From Galeruca laticollis (lineage: Eukaryota > Arthropoda > Insecta > Coleoptera > Chrysomelidae), in assembly GCA_963921935.1 (NCBI GenBank), contig OY998185.1:2272001-2336000 (forward strand): a stretch of DNA of 64,000 nucleotides. Reading direction: 5' to 3'. Of this stretch, positions 11,136-22,610 are shown in pieces (positions within the stretch are counted from its first letter, which is position 1; each line of letters starts with the position of its first letter). The notes under the pieces are model-generated. The model saw only the letters and a program-made list of their open reading frames with translations. It had not been told where the DNA came from and searched no databases. A program made the translations under genes and the position numbers.

Positions 11136-11670
11136 TATAAAAATTCAAACATCTTCGAAGTTAGAATAACTGGGGAGATATTTCTACATCCACGTGCTGA
11201 ATCAACTTTAATATCACCATCAGCCCCATTAATTGAAGGGTTGCCAGTTTTATTTGTTCTACCATAAGTTTGAATTTAATTTACCTATTTGTAATTATTT
11301 AGCTGAATGTATATTGTGTATATATATTTACATTGTTGTCCAAGAACCACTGTATGTGAACGTTCCAGATTACATGTGTTTGTAACGGTAGTTTATAGTT
11401 GCAATTCCCGCCTGCTCGACGTGTTCAATTAAATTAAAGTATTTCTAAAGGAAAGGTTCTTTCATTATTTGTATCTTACTCCACAGTTTCGTGACATGAG
11501 TCACTGGTTCTTCGATGCTTTCATTACACATTTAATGACTTATTTTAAGAGTTCTCACTAGATAATTCTAGTCGCTACCAAATGTAGAGAGGTGATAATA
11601 TGACAACACACTACTTTCATAAAACCAGCAATCCTACACTACACCTTCTCACCTTCTCCTACATTTGTTT

Positions 11671-11688
11671 TTGTCCTTCGAGCCGGAT
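11671..11688 (+). other. Primer-binding site of BEL-B (tRNA-Tyr type)
   Basis: GTCCTTCGAGCCGGAT, seven to nine bases after the LTR end, is complementary to the conserved 3' end of insect tRNA-Tyr (from family knowledge). The second base of the usual TGG start is changed here. Confidence 0.75.
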
Positions 11689-12471
11689 ATCCCGTCAAAT
11701 TGACATTCTTATTATTTTTCAGCTACAATTTCACCATTTCAAATTACTGCTCTGTGATTAATATACAATGTGTTAACCTTGTAAAAAATAAAAAATACAG
11801 TGATAGTGTCTTTACTACGAACATTCGCATATATTATCGGCGTTATGCGTCCAGAAATTCTGCGTGAGCCGGCAACCCTGTCTAAATCTTCTGACTGACG
11901 GCTAGTTACCTGCCGCCCCAAAACTGAGACGAACAAAACGAAGTAATTGTCTTCGTTTTCCTATTTCGCCCTTCAAGACTACCTGCAGTGCATATTTTCG
12001 ATCCCGTTATTAGTGCATTGTGTATTTTATGAACTTTTTGAATGGCAATAATATTTGTTACTAGAATACATTGTTAGTTTCTGTAACTGTATCTATATTT
12101 TCTCAGCGTTTTTAGGTAAAACCTATAGTGTTATTTCTGTATACTGTGTGATATTTATAGTTTGGTTTATAAGTATTGAATATTTTTATTACAATCTGTT
12201 TATGCTTACTTATCTAGATGCATAAATAGGACCTATTTTAATAGTTATAACTTTAGTAGGTATTATTGATTTTCTATAAACGGTTTAAGATTTCAAGGAT
12301 CACTAATTGATCTGCGGTTTCTAACGTTCTTCAATATTTTTTGTATATATTTGCTTACTTACTATTTATATGATCTTTTGCATAATTACAAGAAACATAA
12401 GTATTGCTCAACATTTATAATATAACCTTATTTCCTGATTAGTGGTGCTATAATAGTCTCAATTCTCTAAA
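11689..12471 (+). other. BEL-B leader, no coding sequence recognised
   Basis: About 780 bases between the primer-binding site and the gag start. A short inverted repeat, AAACGAAG and CTTCGTTT, lies near 11937-11961. The rest is AT-rich with no domain. Confidence 0.5.
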
Positions 12472-13495
12472 ATGGATTTAACTACTTTGAAAAATAAACG
12501 CAAAGGTTGCAAAAACCAACTGTCTAGAATTGAAACCTTTCTCAGGGGCCTTGAGGGATCTGAGGAAATTCATCTCTTAAATGTAAAACTTGGTAATATT
12601 TCGGGTAATTATGAATGTTATCAAAAAATTCAACTTGATATAGCTTCTCTTGCTTCCGAAGATCTCACTGACTCCTTTCGGAAAATATAGTAGCGGATAG
12701 GTTCGAAAATGCTATCGCTAAACTTGAATCTATTATTGAAAGCCGCATGAAAAAAATTGTTATCAATTCTGACATTCAATCTTCCAATGTGGTTCTGCCT
12801 AAAATAAATATTAAACCATTTTCAGGGTCAGCTCAAGAATGGACCTCATTTTTTGATCTTTTTTCTGCAGTTGTACTCAATAACTCAAAATTGAAATCTG
12901 ATGGGGAAAAATTTTACTATTTGAAAAGCTTATTACGTGGCTCTCCTTTATATTTAATTTCTAGTCTAAGCCTAACTAATCAGAATTTAAGCGTAGCATT
13001 AGATAGTTTAAAAAAGAACTATGATGACAATTTTAAAATCTTAAATTCTTTGTACCAAACATTGGTAGAACAAAAAAGCTTATCAAAATGCACCGCTAGC
13101 GATTTAAAGGATTTTTATATAACCTCTTGAAAAACAAAAGACAATCCGTTTTAGAAAATTTCAATCTTTTTGATCCCAATACTCCTAAGTCTAATTCTAG
13201 ACAAATAGACAGCCGAAAAAATAAGGTGTCGTTAGTCGCTAGTGTGAATCACCCTCCACAACAATCGTTTAGCGCTCGTTCAAATTGTTCCTATTGCAAA
13301 GCCTCGCGCCATTCCATTTATGGATGTTCCAAATTTATATCTTTAAATCCCAACGACCGGTATCAGTTTATCAAATCTAGAAAATCATGCATAAATTGTC
13401 TGAGTTTCACACACACTCTACCGGAATGCAAATCTTTGAAAAGATGCTCTACTTGTGGGAAATCACATCACTCTTATCTTCATTTTGATTATTAA
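12472..13495 (+). pseudogene. gag: BEL-B gag: capsid and zinc-knuckle region
   Basis: The N-terminal frame from the ATG at 12472 (MDLTTLKNKRKGCKNQL) ends in stops at about 12688. The capsid-like frame follows with LPKINIKPFSGSAQEWTSFF and KFYYLKSLLRGSPLYLISSL, the DUF1759-type gag core of BEL elements. A shift near 13128 leads to the nucleocapsid: CSYCKASRHSIYGC (near 13290-13330), SCINCLSFTHTLPEC and RCSTCGKSHHSYLH, three CCHC-type knuckles. A stop at 13493-13495 breaks the frame before the protease, whereas intact BEL elements encode Gag-Pol as one long ORF. Confidence 0.88.
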
Positions 13496-14284
13496 TTGAG
13501 GTCAGCAAACATGCCTCAAAATCATAATCCATCAGTTAATGTTCAAGGTCGAAACGTGACCTCTCAATTCAGGACAAATAATACTGAATATCAACAATCA
13601 AATGTACATGTTGTAAATGGCCCTTTATCATCAAATAGGAATCCTGTAGTTAATGAATTTCTTGAATGTTCTAACTCCTCAGCTCCGCAAACCTCGCTTC
13701 ATACTGTGTCGATATCTATAAAAATAGTTCTGCTACCCACCGGTACCCAAATGAGCTTGATTGAAAGTTCTTTTGCAAAAAATTTACATTTACCTTCTCG
13801 AACACAAGTTGTAAGTATTTCTGAATTAGGTAGTACTACTTGTACTAAAAGTGGAGAAATACTAGATATCCAAATCAGTTCTCTTATCAGCCCATCTGCT
13901 AGTTTTAATGTTTCTTGTTCTATTATAAATTAAATTACTAACAATCTTCCGCAATTCTCTATATCTCCAGAAGCTCTAAAATTACCAGAGCATATGAAAC
14001 TTGAGCTCGCGGACCCGTCTTTCTTTAAAACCGGTCCTGTAAATTTGCTGCTTGGTGCAGATATTTATTTTAATTTACTTAAATCGAACGTTATTAATAT
14101 GGGACCTAATTCCCCCTCTCTCGTTGAAACCTATCTAGGCTACGTAATTGCTGGTCCTATACCTAGGAACCCAGTTAATTTTGTTCCAAACCAAAATATT
14201 TCTCATTCTTTCCTAACCATTCATGATGGTCAATCGAATTTAGAAGATAATTTGAGCCGCCTAATGGAAACTACTATCATTTAA
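13496..14284 (+). pseudogene. BEL-B aspartic protease (DUF1758-type), catalytic Asp lost
   Basis: The same frame continues past the stop at 13493-13495. VLLPTGTQMSLIESSFAKNL stands where the family has an LLD(S/T)G(S/T)Q active site; here Pro (codon CCC near 13735) occupies the Asp position. The second half, LLLGADIYFNLLKSNVINMG followed by TYLGYVIAGP, is the conserved LGAD and GWxIxG end of the domain. Stops at 13931-13933 and 14282-14284 interrupt it. A single missing catalytic residue would already abolish Gag-Pol processing. Confidence 0.85.
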
Positions 14285-15687
14285 CCTTCATGCCGTTATC
14301 AGGTCGATATGCCTTTTCTTCAAAATAAGCCTACAAAATTGGGTCAGCCATTTTGTATGGCACGTCAACGATTTTCTACACTAGAGAAAAATTTTTATTC
14401 TAACTCTACTTTCTTTCAGGACTATAGAAATGTTATAGTTGAATACCTTACTTTAAATTACGCGCAAGTGATTCCTTTAAGTTTCTATAATCATCCTACT
14501 AATGAATTTAAATATTTTATTCCTTATAGAGCTGTGATACGCGAACACAGTTCAACCCCTGTTCGAGTAGTCTTCGATTTTAGTGCCCGTACTGATACCG
14601 GGGTGTCATTGAATGATCTAATCTCAAAAGGCTATCAAGTACAGGATATGTATTATGCAGGTTTCGTTGTTTTAAATTTGTTCTTTGTGCAGATATTCAA
14701 ATGATGTACAGATTCATTGATATAAATCCATCACACCGCCATTTTCAAAATTTTCAGTGGAGAGATAAACCTTCTGATCCCTTCACTTGTATTCAACTGT
14801 AAAGTCTAAGGTTTGAGCAAAACTGTGCCCCATATTTGGCCACCTGTGTCCTCAAAGACATAGCGAAGAAAAATCCTGAGTTTCCGAAAGCTCAGTTCGC
14901 GCTTCTCAAGCAAACCTATATGGACGATAATTTATCCGGTACTAATACTTTCTCAGATTTGAAAGCAATCTATACTGAACTTAACACTGTTTTAAATAAA
15001 CATGGATTCAAGCTACATAAATGGCAATCCAACTCCGCCGAATTTTTATCTTCTATTTATCAACCTGCTTCCATTGAAATAGACCTCAATATAGACGACT
15101 CTCCAAGTAAAATACTGGGGTTAAAATGGAATCCTATTTTTGATCTTTTGCTTATTCGTACTTCGGATGTACAAGAACCTACTGTTCTAACTAAACGTAG
15201 TATATTAGCTTTTATTTCTTCTGTTTTTTACTCTCTGGGTGTAGTCACTCCCTTAATAGTTCAAGGAAAAATATTGATGCAAGCCCTAGGGAAATCCCAA
15301 ATACCTTGGGATACGTCTATTTCGGATATCACCATTTTGCAAAGTTGGAAAAAATTTATCACTTTGGTTGCTGATATTTCAAATCTCTCCATTCCTAGGT
15401 ATTTTATCAATAACAAAACATTATCTTCTCTTTCTTTACACGGCTTCTGCGATGCCAGCCAATTGGCATACGGCGCTTGTGTCTATCTTGCTGCTCGGTA
15501 CTGCGACAATACTTTCTCATCGCGGCTAGTTGCTGCCAAATCCCGAGTTGATATTTTAAAAAGTAAACTTACCATCCCTAAATTAGAGCTATGCTCTATG
15601 GAATTACTTTTTATTTTATCTTCTCGTATTTTACAAATTCTGCACAATATTGTTGCAATTGAATCTATACATTTATGGTTAGGTTAG
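14285..15687 (+). pseudogene. pol: BEL-B reverse transcriptase and first part of RNase H
   Basis: Motifs in order: YQVDMPFLQNKPTKLGQPF; QRFSTLEKNFYSNSTFF; FIPYRAVIREHSSTPVRVVF; GVSLNDLISKG; after a frame change, CADIQMMYRFIDINP with WRDKPSDPFTCIQL; then TYMDDNLSGTNTFSDL (YMDD-type catalytic box, near 14920-14950) with GFKLHKWQSNSAEFL. The connection reads SKILGLKWNPIFDLLLI and TKRSILAFISSVFYSLGVVT. RNase H starts at LHGFCDASQLAYGACVYL (first Asp) and LVAAKSRVDILKSKLTIPKL. At 15687 the frame is terminated by an inserted TTAGG tract. Frame changes lie near 14640-14830. Confidence 0.9.
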
Positions 15688-15710
15688 GTTAGGTTAGGTT
15701 AGGTTAGGTT
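15679..15710 (+). repeat. (TTAGG)6 insect telomere-type repeat inside BEL-B pol
   Basis: Six perfect TTAGG units plus TT interrupt the conserved LW-S-D-S block of RNase H. The coding frame upstream (ending HLW) continues downstream at 15710 one frame later, which fits a net insertion of 31 bases. BEL-A has no such tract at the homologous place (about 6520), so it is not ancestral to the family. Confidence 0.9.
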
Positions 15711-16213
15711 CCGACTCTTTAGTGGCTTTAACATGGGTTAAAAAGTCAGAGTCGCAAATCTCCCCCTTCGTTAAAAAACGAGTCCTTTCTATCCGAAATA
15801 ATAGTAAAAATACTATATGGCGGCATATCAGATCTTCGTTAAATCCCGCCGATCTTTTATCACGTGGAAAATTTTCTCCCGATGTATATTTTTTCTGGTT
15901 TCACGGTCCTCCTTTTTTTACTCAAACCGATGATTTCAACTCTATTGATTCTTCCGAACTTCTAGACGAGGTACCCGAATGTCTCACAGTATCTCTCCCA
16001 ATTACTAACTTGTCAGAGGAATTCTGGGAAACCGTATTCTCGAAAATTTCGAAATTTCGTAACCTACAAGGTGCAATCGCTTTTATGTTTAAATGGATCC
16101 GCAAATTTCAAAGGAAAATCTCTACTATAGAAGGTTTTTCGTCTATAGAGGAGCTTCGTAATGCCCATGCCTTTATTATAAGACAAGTCCAGTCTTATTC
16201 TTTTTCTAGATAA
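15710..16213 (+). pseudogene. BEL-B RNase H end and linker
   Basis: Continues with DSLVALTWVKKSESQISPFV and NTIWRHIRSSLNPADLLSRG, the last BEL RNase H block, then FFWFHGPPFFTQ typical of the linker before integrase. Stop TAA at 16211-16213; the same frame continues into integrase. Confidence 0.88.
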
Positions 16214-17500
16214 ATCAATCTGCTACAAAACAAAAAGTCAATTTCCAATCCTAAATTGCTTCTACTTAACATTTTTCTTGATAATGATGGTATAATCCGA
16301 GTAGGAGGCCGTCTTGAATTCTCCAATTTGAATTTCGACCAGAAATTCCCCATTTTACTCCCAGAGAACGATCACGTCGTTGACCTACTAATTGATCAAG
16401 AACATAGACGTTTGGGTCATAGCGGAGCTCAAAATGTTCTTGGAAACCTGCGTCTTCGATATTGGCCTTTAAATAGTACTCGAAGAGTTAAAACTATTAT
16501 CAAAAAATATATTATTTGCTATAGATTTAACGCTCAATTTGCATCTCAGATTATGGCTCCGCTTCCAGTTGATAGAGTTAAAGTAGCTCGTCCGTTTTCT
16601 AAAATCGGTATAGATTTCGCCGGGCCAATCCTGATTCGCTCCTCCAGGCTAAGGAAAGCCCCCACTACTAAGGCATATATTGCTATATTCATATGTATGG
16701 TGACAAAGGCCATTCACATCGAACTCGTTTCAAATTTGTCTACCGAAGCATTTACTGCATCCCTTAGAAGGTTCATTGGGCATCGAGGAAATCCTCAATT
16801 GATTTATTCGGATAACGGCACTAACTTTATTGGATCTCGTAACCAATTACGTGACCTGTCTAAATTCTTAAAATCTGAAAATAATTCGTCATGATATTCA
16901 GGCTTTTCTTCATCTATTGAAATTGTTTGGAAATGTATTCCTCCTAGATCTCCACATTGGGGTGGTCTATGGGAGGCGGCCGTGAAGAGTGCCAAGTCCC
17001 ATTTAAACAAACTGCTAGGCAATACTTTTCTGCTGTCCACTTTGCTAATTCAAATAGAAGCTATATTAAATAGCCGCCCTTTGTACCCCCTTTCTGACGA
17101 CCCTAATGATCTGTTGCCGCTTACGCCAGGACACTTTCTGATCGGTGCTCCCCTCACTTCTTATCTTGAAAATGATCTTTCTAATACAGCCTTAAATAGA
17201 CTTCCACATTGGATTGTATGTTGCAAACTTCAACAGGAATTTTGGAGAAAATGGTCTGTAGACTATCTGTACCGGCTGCAGCATAGACCCAAATGGCACC
17301 AACCGAAAAAAACTTAGCTGTAAATCAGTTAGTCATTATCCAATCCGAGGATCGCCCTCCTTTAAATTGGCCACTTGCCAGGATAATATAATTGTTAACT
17401 GGTAAGGATGGTAAAGTCCGCGCTGCGCGTGTAAAAACGGCAGATGGTGAATATGTTCGTCCTATAATAAAATTAGCTCCTCTACCTACCCCGGAGTAAG
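16214..17500 (+). pseudogene. BEL-B integrase and C-terminus
   Basis: Same frame as the preceding segment. Landmarks: DNDGIIRVGGRLEFSNL; EHRRLGHSGAQNVLGNLRLR (HH zinc half) and IICYRFNAQFASQIMAPLP (second half, with CxxC partly lost); FSKIGIDFAGPI (first Asp); LIYSDNGTNFIGS (second Asp); RSPHWGGLWEAAVKSAK (catalytic Glu in WExxVK-type block); then ILNSRPLYPLSDDPNDLLPL and HFLIGAPLTS. The C-terminus has QEFWRKWSVDYLYRLQHRPK and, after a stop at 17315-17317, WPLAR and GKDGKVRAARVKTADGEYVR, the usual end of BEL Pol. A TGA at 16892-16894 also interrupts it. All three catalytic acidic residues are visible. Confidence 0.92.
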
Positions 17501-17552
17501 CTCTTGGATGGTTGTTAGTGTATATTTCTCAACTTTTCCTCGCCCCCCAGTA

Positions 17553-18355
17553 TGTAGAAATTTACAAAATTCCTACAATAGTTCGAATATCAACCCTGCC
17601 CAATCATCGATATTCGTTCATTCTCGTAAACCTACTATGCCTTATTTAAGGGCAGTTTGCGCTCATCTCATTCTCATTCCTCAACAATCACCGACCTGAA
17701 CAGACGAAAAAGGTTAAGTGTACAGTTCTTTCAAATGTACACCCGATAAAATGGGTATTTTGCAAAGTAACAATTTAGTGAAAAGTAACCATCCTAAATT
17801 CAGTGCTATTTAAACTGTGAGTACATTATTTATTGTATAAAAATTCAACCATCTCCTAAGTTAGAATAACTGGGGAGATATTTCTACATCCACGTGCTGA
17901 ATCAACTTTAATATCACCATCAGCCCCATTAATTGAAGGGTTGCCGGTTTTATTTGTTCTACCATAAGTTTGAATTTAATTTACCTATTTGTAATTATTT
18001 AGCTGAATGTATATTGTGTATATATATTTACATTGTTGTCCAAGAACCACTGTATGTGAACGTTTCAGATTACATGTGTTTGTAACGGTAGTTTATAGTT
18101 GCAATTCCCGCCTGCTCGACGTGTTCAATTAAATTAAAGTATTTCTAAAGGAAAGGTTCTTTCATTATTTGTATCTTACTCCACAGTTTCGTGTCATGAG
18201 TCACTGGTCCTTCGATGCTTTCATTACACATTTTATAACTTATTTTAAGAGTTCTCACTAGATACTTCTAGTCGCTACCAAATGTAGAGAGGTGATAATT
18301 TGACAACACATAACTTTCATTAAACCAGCGATACTACCCTACACCTTCTCCTACA
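17553..18355 (+). repeat. Right LTR of BEL-B
   Basis: About 800 bases, TGTAG to CTACA. It is colinear with the left LTR without the 1.2-kb insertion and is followed by the GTAAT duplication at 18356-18360. The two LTRs differ at scattered positions, which fits an old insertion. Confidence 0.92.
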
Positions 18356-18360
18356 GTAAT

Positions 18361-20252
18361 ACCTTTACAAATGAGACATTAACCCATTCACCATTTAATT
18401 ATTATATACTTCAATTATTTTTTAATTCCTCCCTTTTTCTTTGCGAACAAGTGTCTCAACCAATCTTGGGAAAATATCTCAAATTCTTTGTCAGTGGTTT
18501 TCCATGTCTGTTTCAGTAGGTACATCTAGAAAAATACAAATAACTAGCGATTAGTAAGCAAATACTTTACTGCATACACCAAAACAACACAACCGTGCTA
18601 TTTTCTGTCTAAATTCTGTCCCAGAATATTTAAAATGAATTGAAATGAGATATTTTGAGAAAAATAATGTGTTCAATTTCGAAACCGCTACAATTCTTAT
18701 GGATATATTCTATAATCAGTACCGAAAAAATATTCATTTACAGTATGCCAATCTATCTCCAACATTGAATAATTAACTTTCCTCTGTGAGCATCATACTT
18801 TGTAAATAAACAAATCAACACAAATGGGATAAGAATATTACAAATTATACTGTACCAATAGGGAAATAAACCAGTCTGAAACATTACTTACACATACAGG
18901 TCCCAATGAAGTTTATATCTCTTTGTCTCTATAAAATGAAACGAAACAGTAATCGCCAGACGCCACTACAACTTAAGATTAATCTATAATCTTTGATTAA
19001 GAGGGGCCTCGCGTTTTAGGAACCTGAATACAGTTGGCACCCGTGACTTGCAACAATATTTAGGTCATTTTGCGAATAACAAATCTAAAGAACGCAGTGA
19101 AATTAAGTGTTGAACTTTTAACACAATATAACTTGGACCTTTGTCTTGGGGATCAGGTATTTTGGTTAAGTTTTATATTGTTATAAAAAAGATATAAGCC
19201 ATTAAGTGATGGTGTGATTTTGGCAGTTTTATTAATTTGTGGTCACCAATTTGGACGCTAAAACCTGATCCCCAAAAGGAAGCCTAGAGAATTCGATGCT
19301 GAGAATATGAAATCTCAAATCATTGTATTTTTTGAGATTTGTTGCACGCAAATTTTTGTAAACGAACAACTTTTTACTTTAGTTCAACCGTTCCACCGTC
19401 TTGATGGATGGCGCTGTATAGAACTTCATTGACAGATGACGGTCAAATCATAGACAAATGATATTATTACTTTCTCTATGGGTCAAATGTTGTTGTCATA
19501 GTCATATGTTTTGTGTCCATAAAAATATTCCAAATTTATAGTTTAGTGTGTATTGTATTTGTAAGTGATTATAATTAAACAATTTTCGTGCTGAATAAAC
19601 AAATTTGTGCTTCGTAAATGCTGTTTATATTTACTCCATAGGTTGTGTTTAGTGTAGCCTAGACATAAAACAAACCGCAAATATTTTTAGCTGTTGCTAG
19701 TGATTCCACAAGTGCATTATATTTATTGATCCCCATATAAGGGCCTTTTGGTGTTTTCTTTTATTGAAAAGAAAATCAAATCATTTATGCAATCTGTTTG
19801 TTTAATAGCAGTATTATAAATTTGAATTACAAAATAAGTAAGTTGGTAGTTTTTATATTTATTATAATACAGAATATCTGCTTTTCCACTGACACCTCTT
19901 AATCATTCAAATGAATAGTAGCAAATAAATGCCAGTTAATTAGGTTACTATAAAAATGTTTATTATAGCAATAAACAAACATGTCCGCTTTTTCATTGAC
20001 CCTTATTAATTATGGAACTAAATTAAAGGAAAAATTGGTGTATGTTTTTATTGAAAAGAAGCAAATGAAAAATATTTTTAAACGGTTTTATTTAGCTCAC
20101 CCCGTTTGTTTTATTTATTATTTATTCTTGGGTCAAATTTAGTAATTCAAATTTCACCCTCTTCCTGTCAACCGATTAATCTGAAATTTTGTATACACTT
20201 TGGATTTTGGTGACAATACAATTATGTTTATTCATTATCATTATAAATTCAA
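18361..20252. other. Carrier sequence right of BEL-B; no gene
   Basis: Continuation of the sequence left of 9673 once BEL-B is removed. It is AT-rich with no recognisable frame. It holds one compact inverted repeat (19146-19275, listed separately) and several TGATCCCC words. No promoter or transposase can be supported. Confidence 0.5.
19146..19275. repeat. 130-bp unit with 13-bp perfect inverted ends
   Basis: TTGGGGATCAGGT at 19146-19158 and its exact reverse complement at 19263-19275 enclose 104 bases of AT-rich DNA. This could be a miniature inverted-repeat element or simply a hairpin. I see no clear target duplication. Confidence 0.5.
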
Positions 20253-20630
20253 GATGGCCGCCGCTACAAAATGGCGGATAATTTATGTTTTATTAATCCC
20301 ATCAATATGGGTATCAAATGAAAGGGCTCAACAAGCAGAATACAATATACTATAAAAAATTGAAATCCAAGATGGCGGCCGCTACAAAATGGCGGATAAC
20401 GTAGGTTTTATCAATCCCATCAACATGGGTATCAAATGAAAGGGCTCAACAAGCAGAATACAATATACTATAAAAAATTTAAATCCAAGATGGCGGCCGC
20501 TACAATTAGGCGGATAACGTAGGTTTTATCAAACCCATCAATATGGGTATCAAATGAAAGTGCTCAACCAGTAGAATACAATATACTATATAAAATTAAA
20601 ATCCAAGATAACGGCCTCTACAAAATGGCG
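20253..20630 (+). repeat. Tandem array, about 119-bp unit, three copies and a part
   Basis: Units begin near AAGATGGCGGCCGCTAC (about 20253, 20372, 20491, 20610). Each contains AATGGCGGAT, then CCCATCAATATGGGTATC and GCTCAACAAGCAGAATAC. Copies differ by a few bases. The fourth copy is cut off at AATGGCG, where PIF1 coding begins without a gap. Confidence 0.9.
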
Positions 20631-20798
20631 GAATGTGCGAAACTGTTTGAAGAAGGTCAAGCCTACGTGGCTCTTAGTAGAGTAAGATCTTTGCAGGGAC
20701 TACGTATAGAGGAGTTGGACTGCAATAAACTAACGGGCAAGAAACCTTGCAATAATGAAGCACTAAATGAATTAAACAGAATGCGAAATAAAAACTAA
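20631..20798 (+). pseudogene. PIF1-family DNA helicase, C-terminal 55 residues only
   Basis: The open frame ends at TAA 20796-20798 and starts directly at the tandem array. It reads ECAKLFEEGQAYVALSRVRS, then LQGLRIEELDCNKLTGKKPC. GQ(A/L)YVALSRVRS is superfamily 1B helicase motif VI of PIF1 and of Helitron helicases. The following LDxxKLxGKxPCN and EALNELNRMRN match the short tail common in multicopy arthropod PIF1-like genes. Motifs I to V are absent, so it cannot unwind DNA. It may come from a PIF1-carrying mobile element or a Helitron; a captured host gene is less likely. There is no upstream coding in the window. Confidence 0.85.
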
Positions 20799-20810
20799 AA
20801 GCCAAAAAAT

Positions 20811-21556
20811 AAAAATAGGTAAAAAAACTTTTTAAGTTAAACGGTTTTATGTTAAACATACATTGCAATGTTTAAGATAAATGTACTAAAAACCAAAAAA
20901 TAATAAAATAAATACAGTCGTGGGAATTATAAACATATGCATAGACTAGACTAAAATAAAACCGTGGGGCACGTCAATTGTCTACAAATTATCGACTTAA
21001 TGTGCGATAGAAGAATCGTTTAACCCGTCGTTAGGCAGTTGGCCCGCAGACGGTGAGGAAATTACTTACTATTTTCTTGCTCATGGAAATTCCAATAGTT
21101 ATACACTCCATGTAAATAAAAGAGATGTTTCAACTAGTTTATCGTTGGACATTCACACTGCTGGCTGGCGACGAATCGTTTCACTGCTCGTAGTTTGTCT
21201 TTAATCGACAAAACATATGATAAAAGTACTACTCGCTCACCACTATGAAACCCTAAAACTCGCTTATAATCGAGCTTGCAGGCTTGTTTCCACATTCTAG
21301 CCCTACCTATCACACGTCCATCGTTGTCGGTTGAACAACTGCCTAATTATAGTGTAACATTACAAAACAAAAATTTTAATCGACGATTGTAGACATTTGA
21401 CGTGCCCCACGGTTTTATTTTAGTCTAGTCTATGCATATGTTTATAATTCCCACGACTGTATCTATTTTATTATTTTTTGGTTTTTAGTACATTTATCTT
21501 AAACATTGCAATGTATGTTTAACATAAAACCGTTTAAGTTTTTTTACCTATTTTTA
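20811..21556. repeat. Large palindrome: arms of about 185 bp, 375-bp spacer
   Basis: The left arm, about 20811-20999, begins AAAAATAGGTAAAAAAAC and contains GTCGTGGGAATTATAAAC and CCGTGGGGCACGTCAA. The right arm, about 21375-21556, is its reverse complement with very few changes; one is a gap at CTTTTTAAGTT. The spacer (21000-21374) has no frame I recognise. It starts 13 bases after the PIF1 stop codon. A foldback or MITE-type element, or an inverted duplication, would fit. Confidence 0.88.
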
Positions 21557-22019
21557 TATAAAAATATCAATAAAATTATTATTAGAAATTTAATGTATTT
21601 GTCTTCATATTTATTAATAAATGGCAACTGAAGTTCATCTTCCATTTTTCTCTACCATTTCTCCTCATAACAAAAAGAAAATAAAAAGTTTATAAAAATA
21701 TCCATTTTTCACTATTCTATACTCACAAAGGGGTGATGACCCCCATCCACATATTGAATTCTGGATCCATGTAGTTATAAAGACTGAAAAAATATTATGT
21801 AAATACTTTCTTTAACTAAGTCATGTTTTCACTTACAAAATTATTTTTCTAACTCCCAATTCAGCAAAAGTATACATTTTATCTTGGAATCCATATTACA
21901 AATTTGATATACATAAGTACTGAATACATTTTCTTTATTTTTATGCATACATGGCAACTGAACTGCATCTTCTATTTTCTTAATCCTCAGACAACACGAA
22001 ACAAAAAGTTTATAAACTA

Positions 22020-22610
22020 TCCCTTACAGTTACATCAGGCTTCGTTTCAGTTTTTACTTACTGGATAGTTATAGTGAACACTGCTATATGGAAAGTATTT
22101 GGACCTGTGCGGGCAGTTACATCAGGTTCCATTTTAGTGAAATTATCCGTTCTGAAAATGATGAGAAATTTGATTTTTGTAAACAAGTCTTGTTAGTGTT
22201 TTTACTTACGGAATGGTATCAGGAAACTATTTTATGAAATAATAATGGACCTGCGGGGTAGTTACATCAGGCTTAATTTTAGTTAAATAATCAGAACTGT
22301 AAATGAAATAAGAAAATTATATGCTTCTTATGAGTAGGTTTTGCCATTTTTTTACTTACAGTATAGTTGTAGCGAAAACTGCTATATGAAAATTATTTGG
22401 ACCTGTGCGAGCAGTTACATCAGGTTCCGTTTTAGTCAAATTGTCAGTTCTGAAAATGAATAGAAATTTGCTTTTTCTAAATAAGTCTTGTTAGTGTTTT
22501 TACTTACGGAATAGTATCAGGAAACTCTGTTTTATTACAGATTAATGGACCGGCGGGGCAGTTGCAACAGGCTTAGTTTTAGTTATATAATCAGAACTCC
22601 CCAATAGTCG
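22020..22610. repeat. Tandem array, about 150-bp units
   Basis: The word (G/C)CAGTTACATCAGG recurs near 22028, 22111, 22258, 22412 and 22559. It is followed by TTTTAGT and later by TGTTTTTACTTAC. Alternate units are more alike, so the real unit may be a dimer of about 300 bp. The flank 21557-22019 contains weaker related sequence and no gene. Confidence 0.75.

Larger units (their letters stand above)
9678..11663 (+). repeat. Left LTR of BEL-B, interrupted by a 1.2-kb insertion
   Basis: Matches the right LTR from TGTAGAAATT to CTACA. The match runs 9678-9955, breaks at ATTTATTG, and resumes at about 11136 with TTGTATAAAAATTC. A small duplication near the end (CACCTTCT repeated at 11643-11658) is absent from the right copy. 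With the insertion removed it is about 800 bases. Confidence 0.9.
9678..18355 (+). mobile_element. BEL/Pao retrotransposon BEL-B, full length but decayed
   Basis: The element has two LTRs (9678-11663, enlarged by an insertion, and 17553-18355), each starting TGTAG and ending CTACA. It has a 5-bp duplication GTAAT, a tRNA-Tyr-type primer-binding site after the left LTR, and domains in BEL order: gag, DUF1758-type protease, RT, RNase H, integrase. Frameshifts and stops throughout show it is dead, yet the reading frames are far clearer than in BEL-A. It lies inside the 20.3-kb insertion, so it is younger than that event. Confidence 0.93.

Noticed and set aside
15679..15710. TTAGG tract as a chromosome end
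   Set aside because: Only six units, inside a coding sequence that continues on both sides, so it is interstitial.
20631..20798. Host PIF1 gene
   Set aside because: Only the last 55 residues exist and the upstream neighbour is a tandem array; no exon structure or other helicase motifs.
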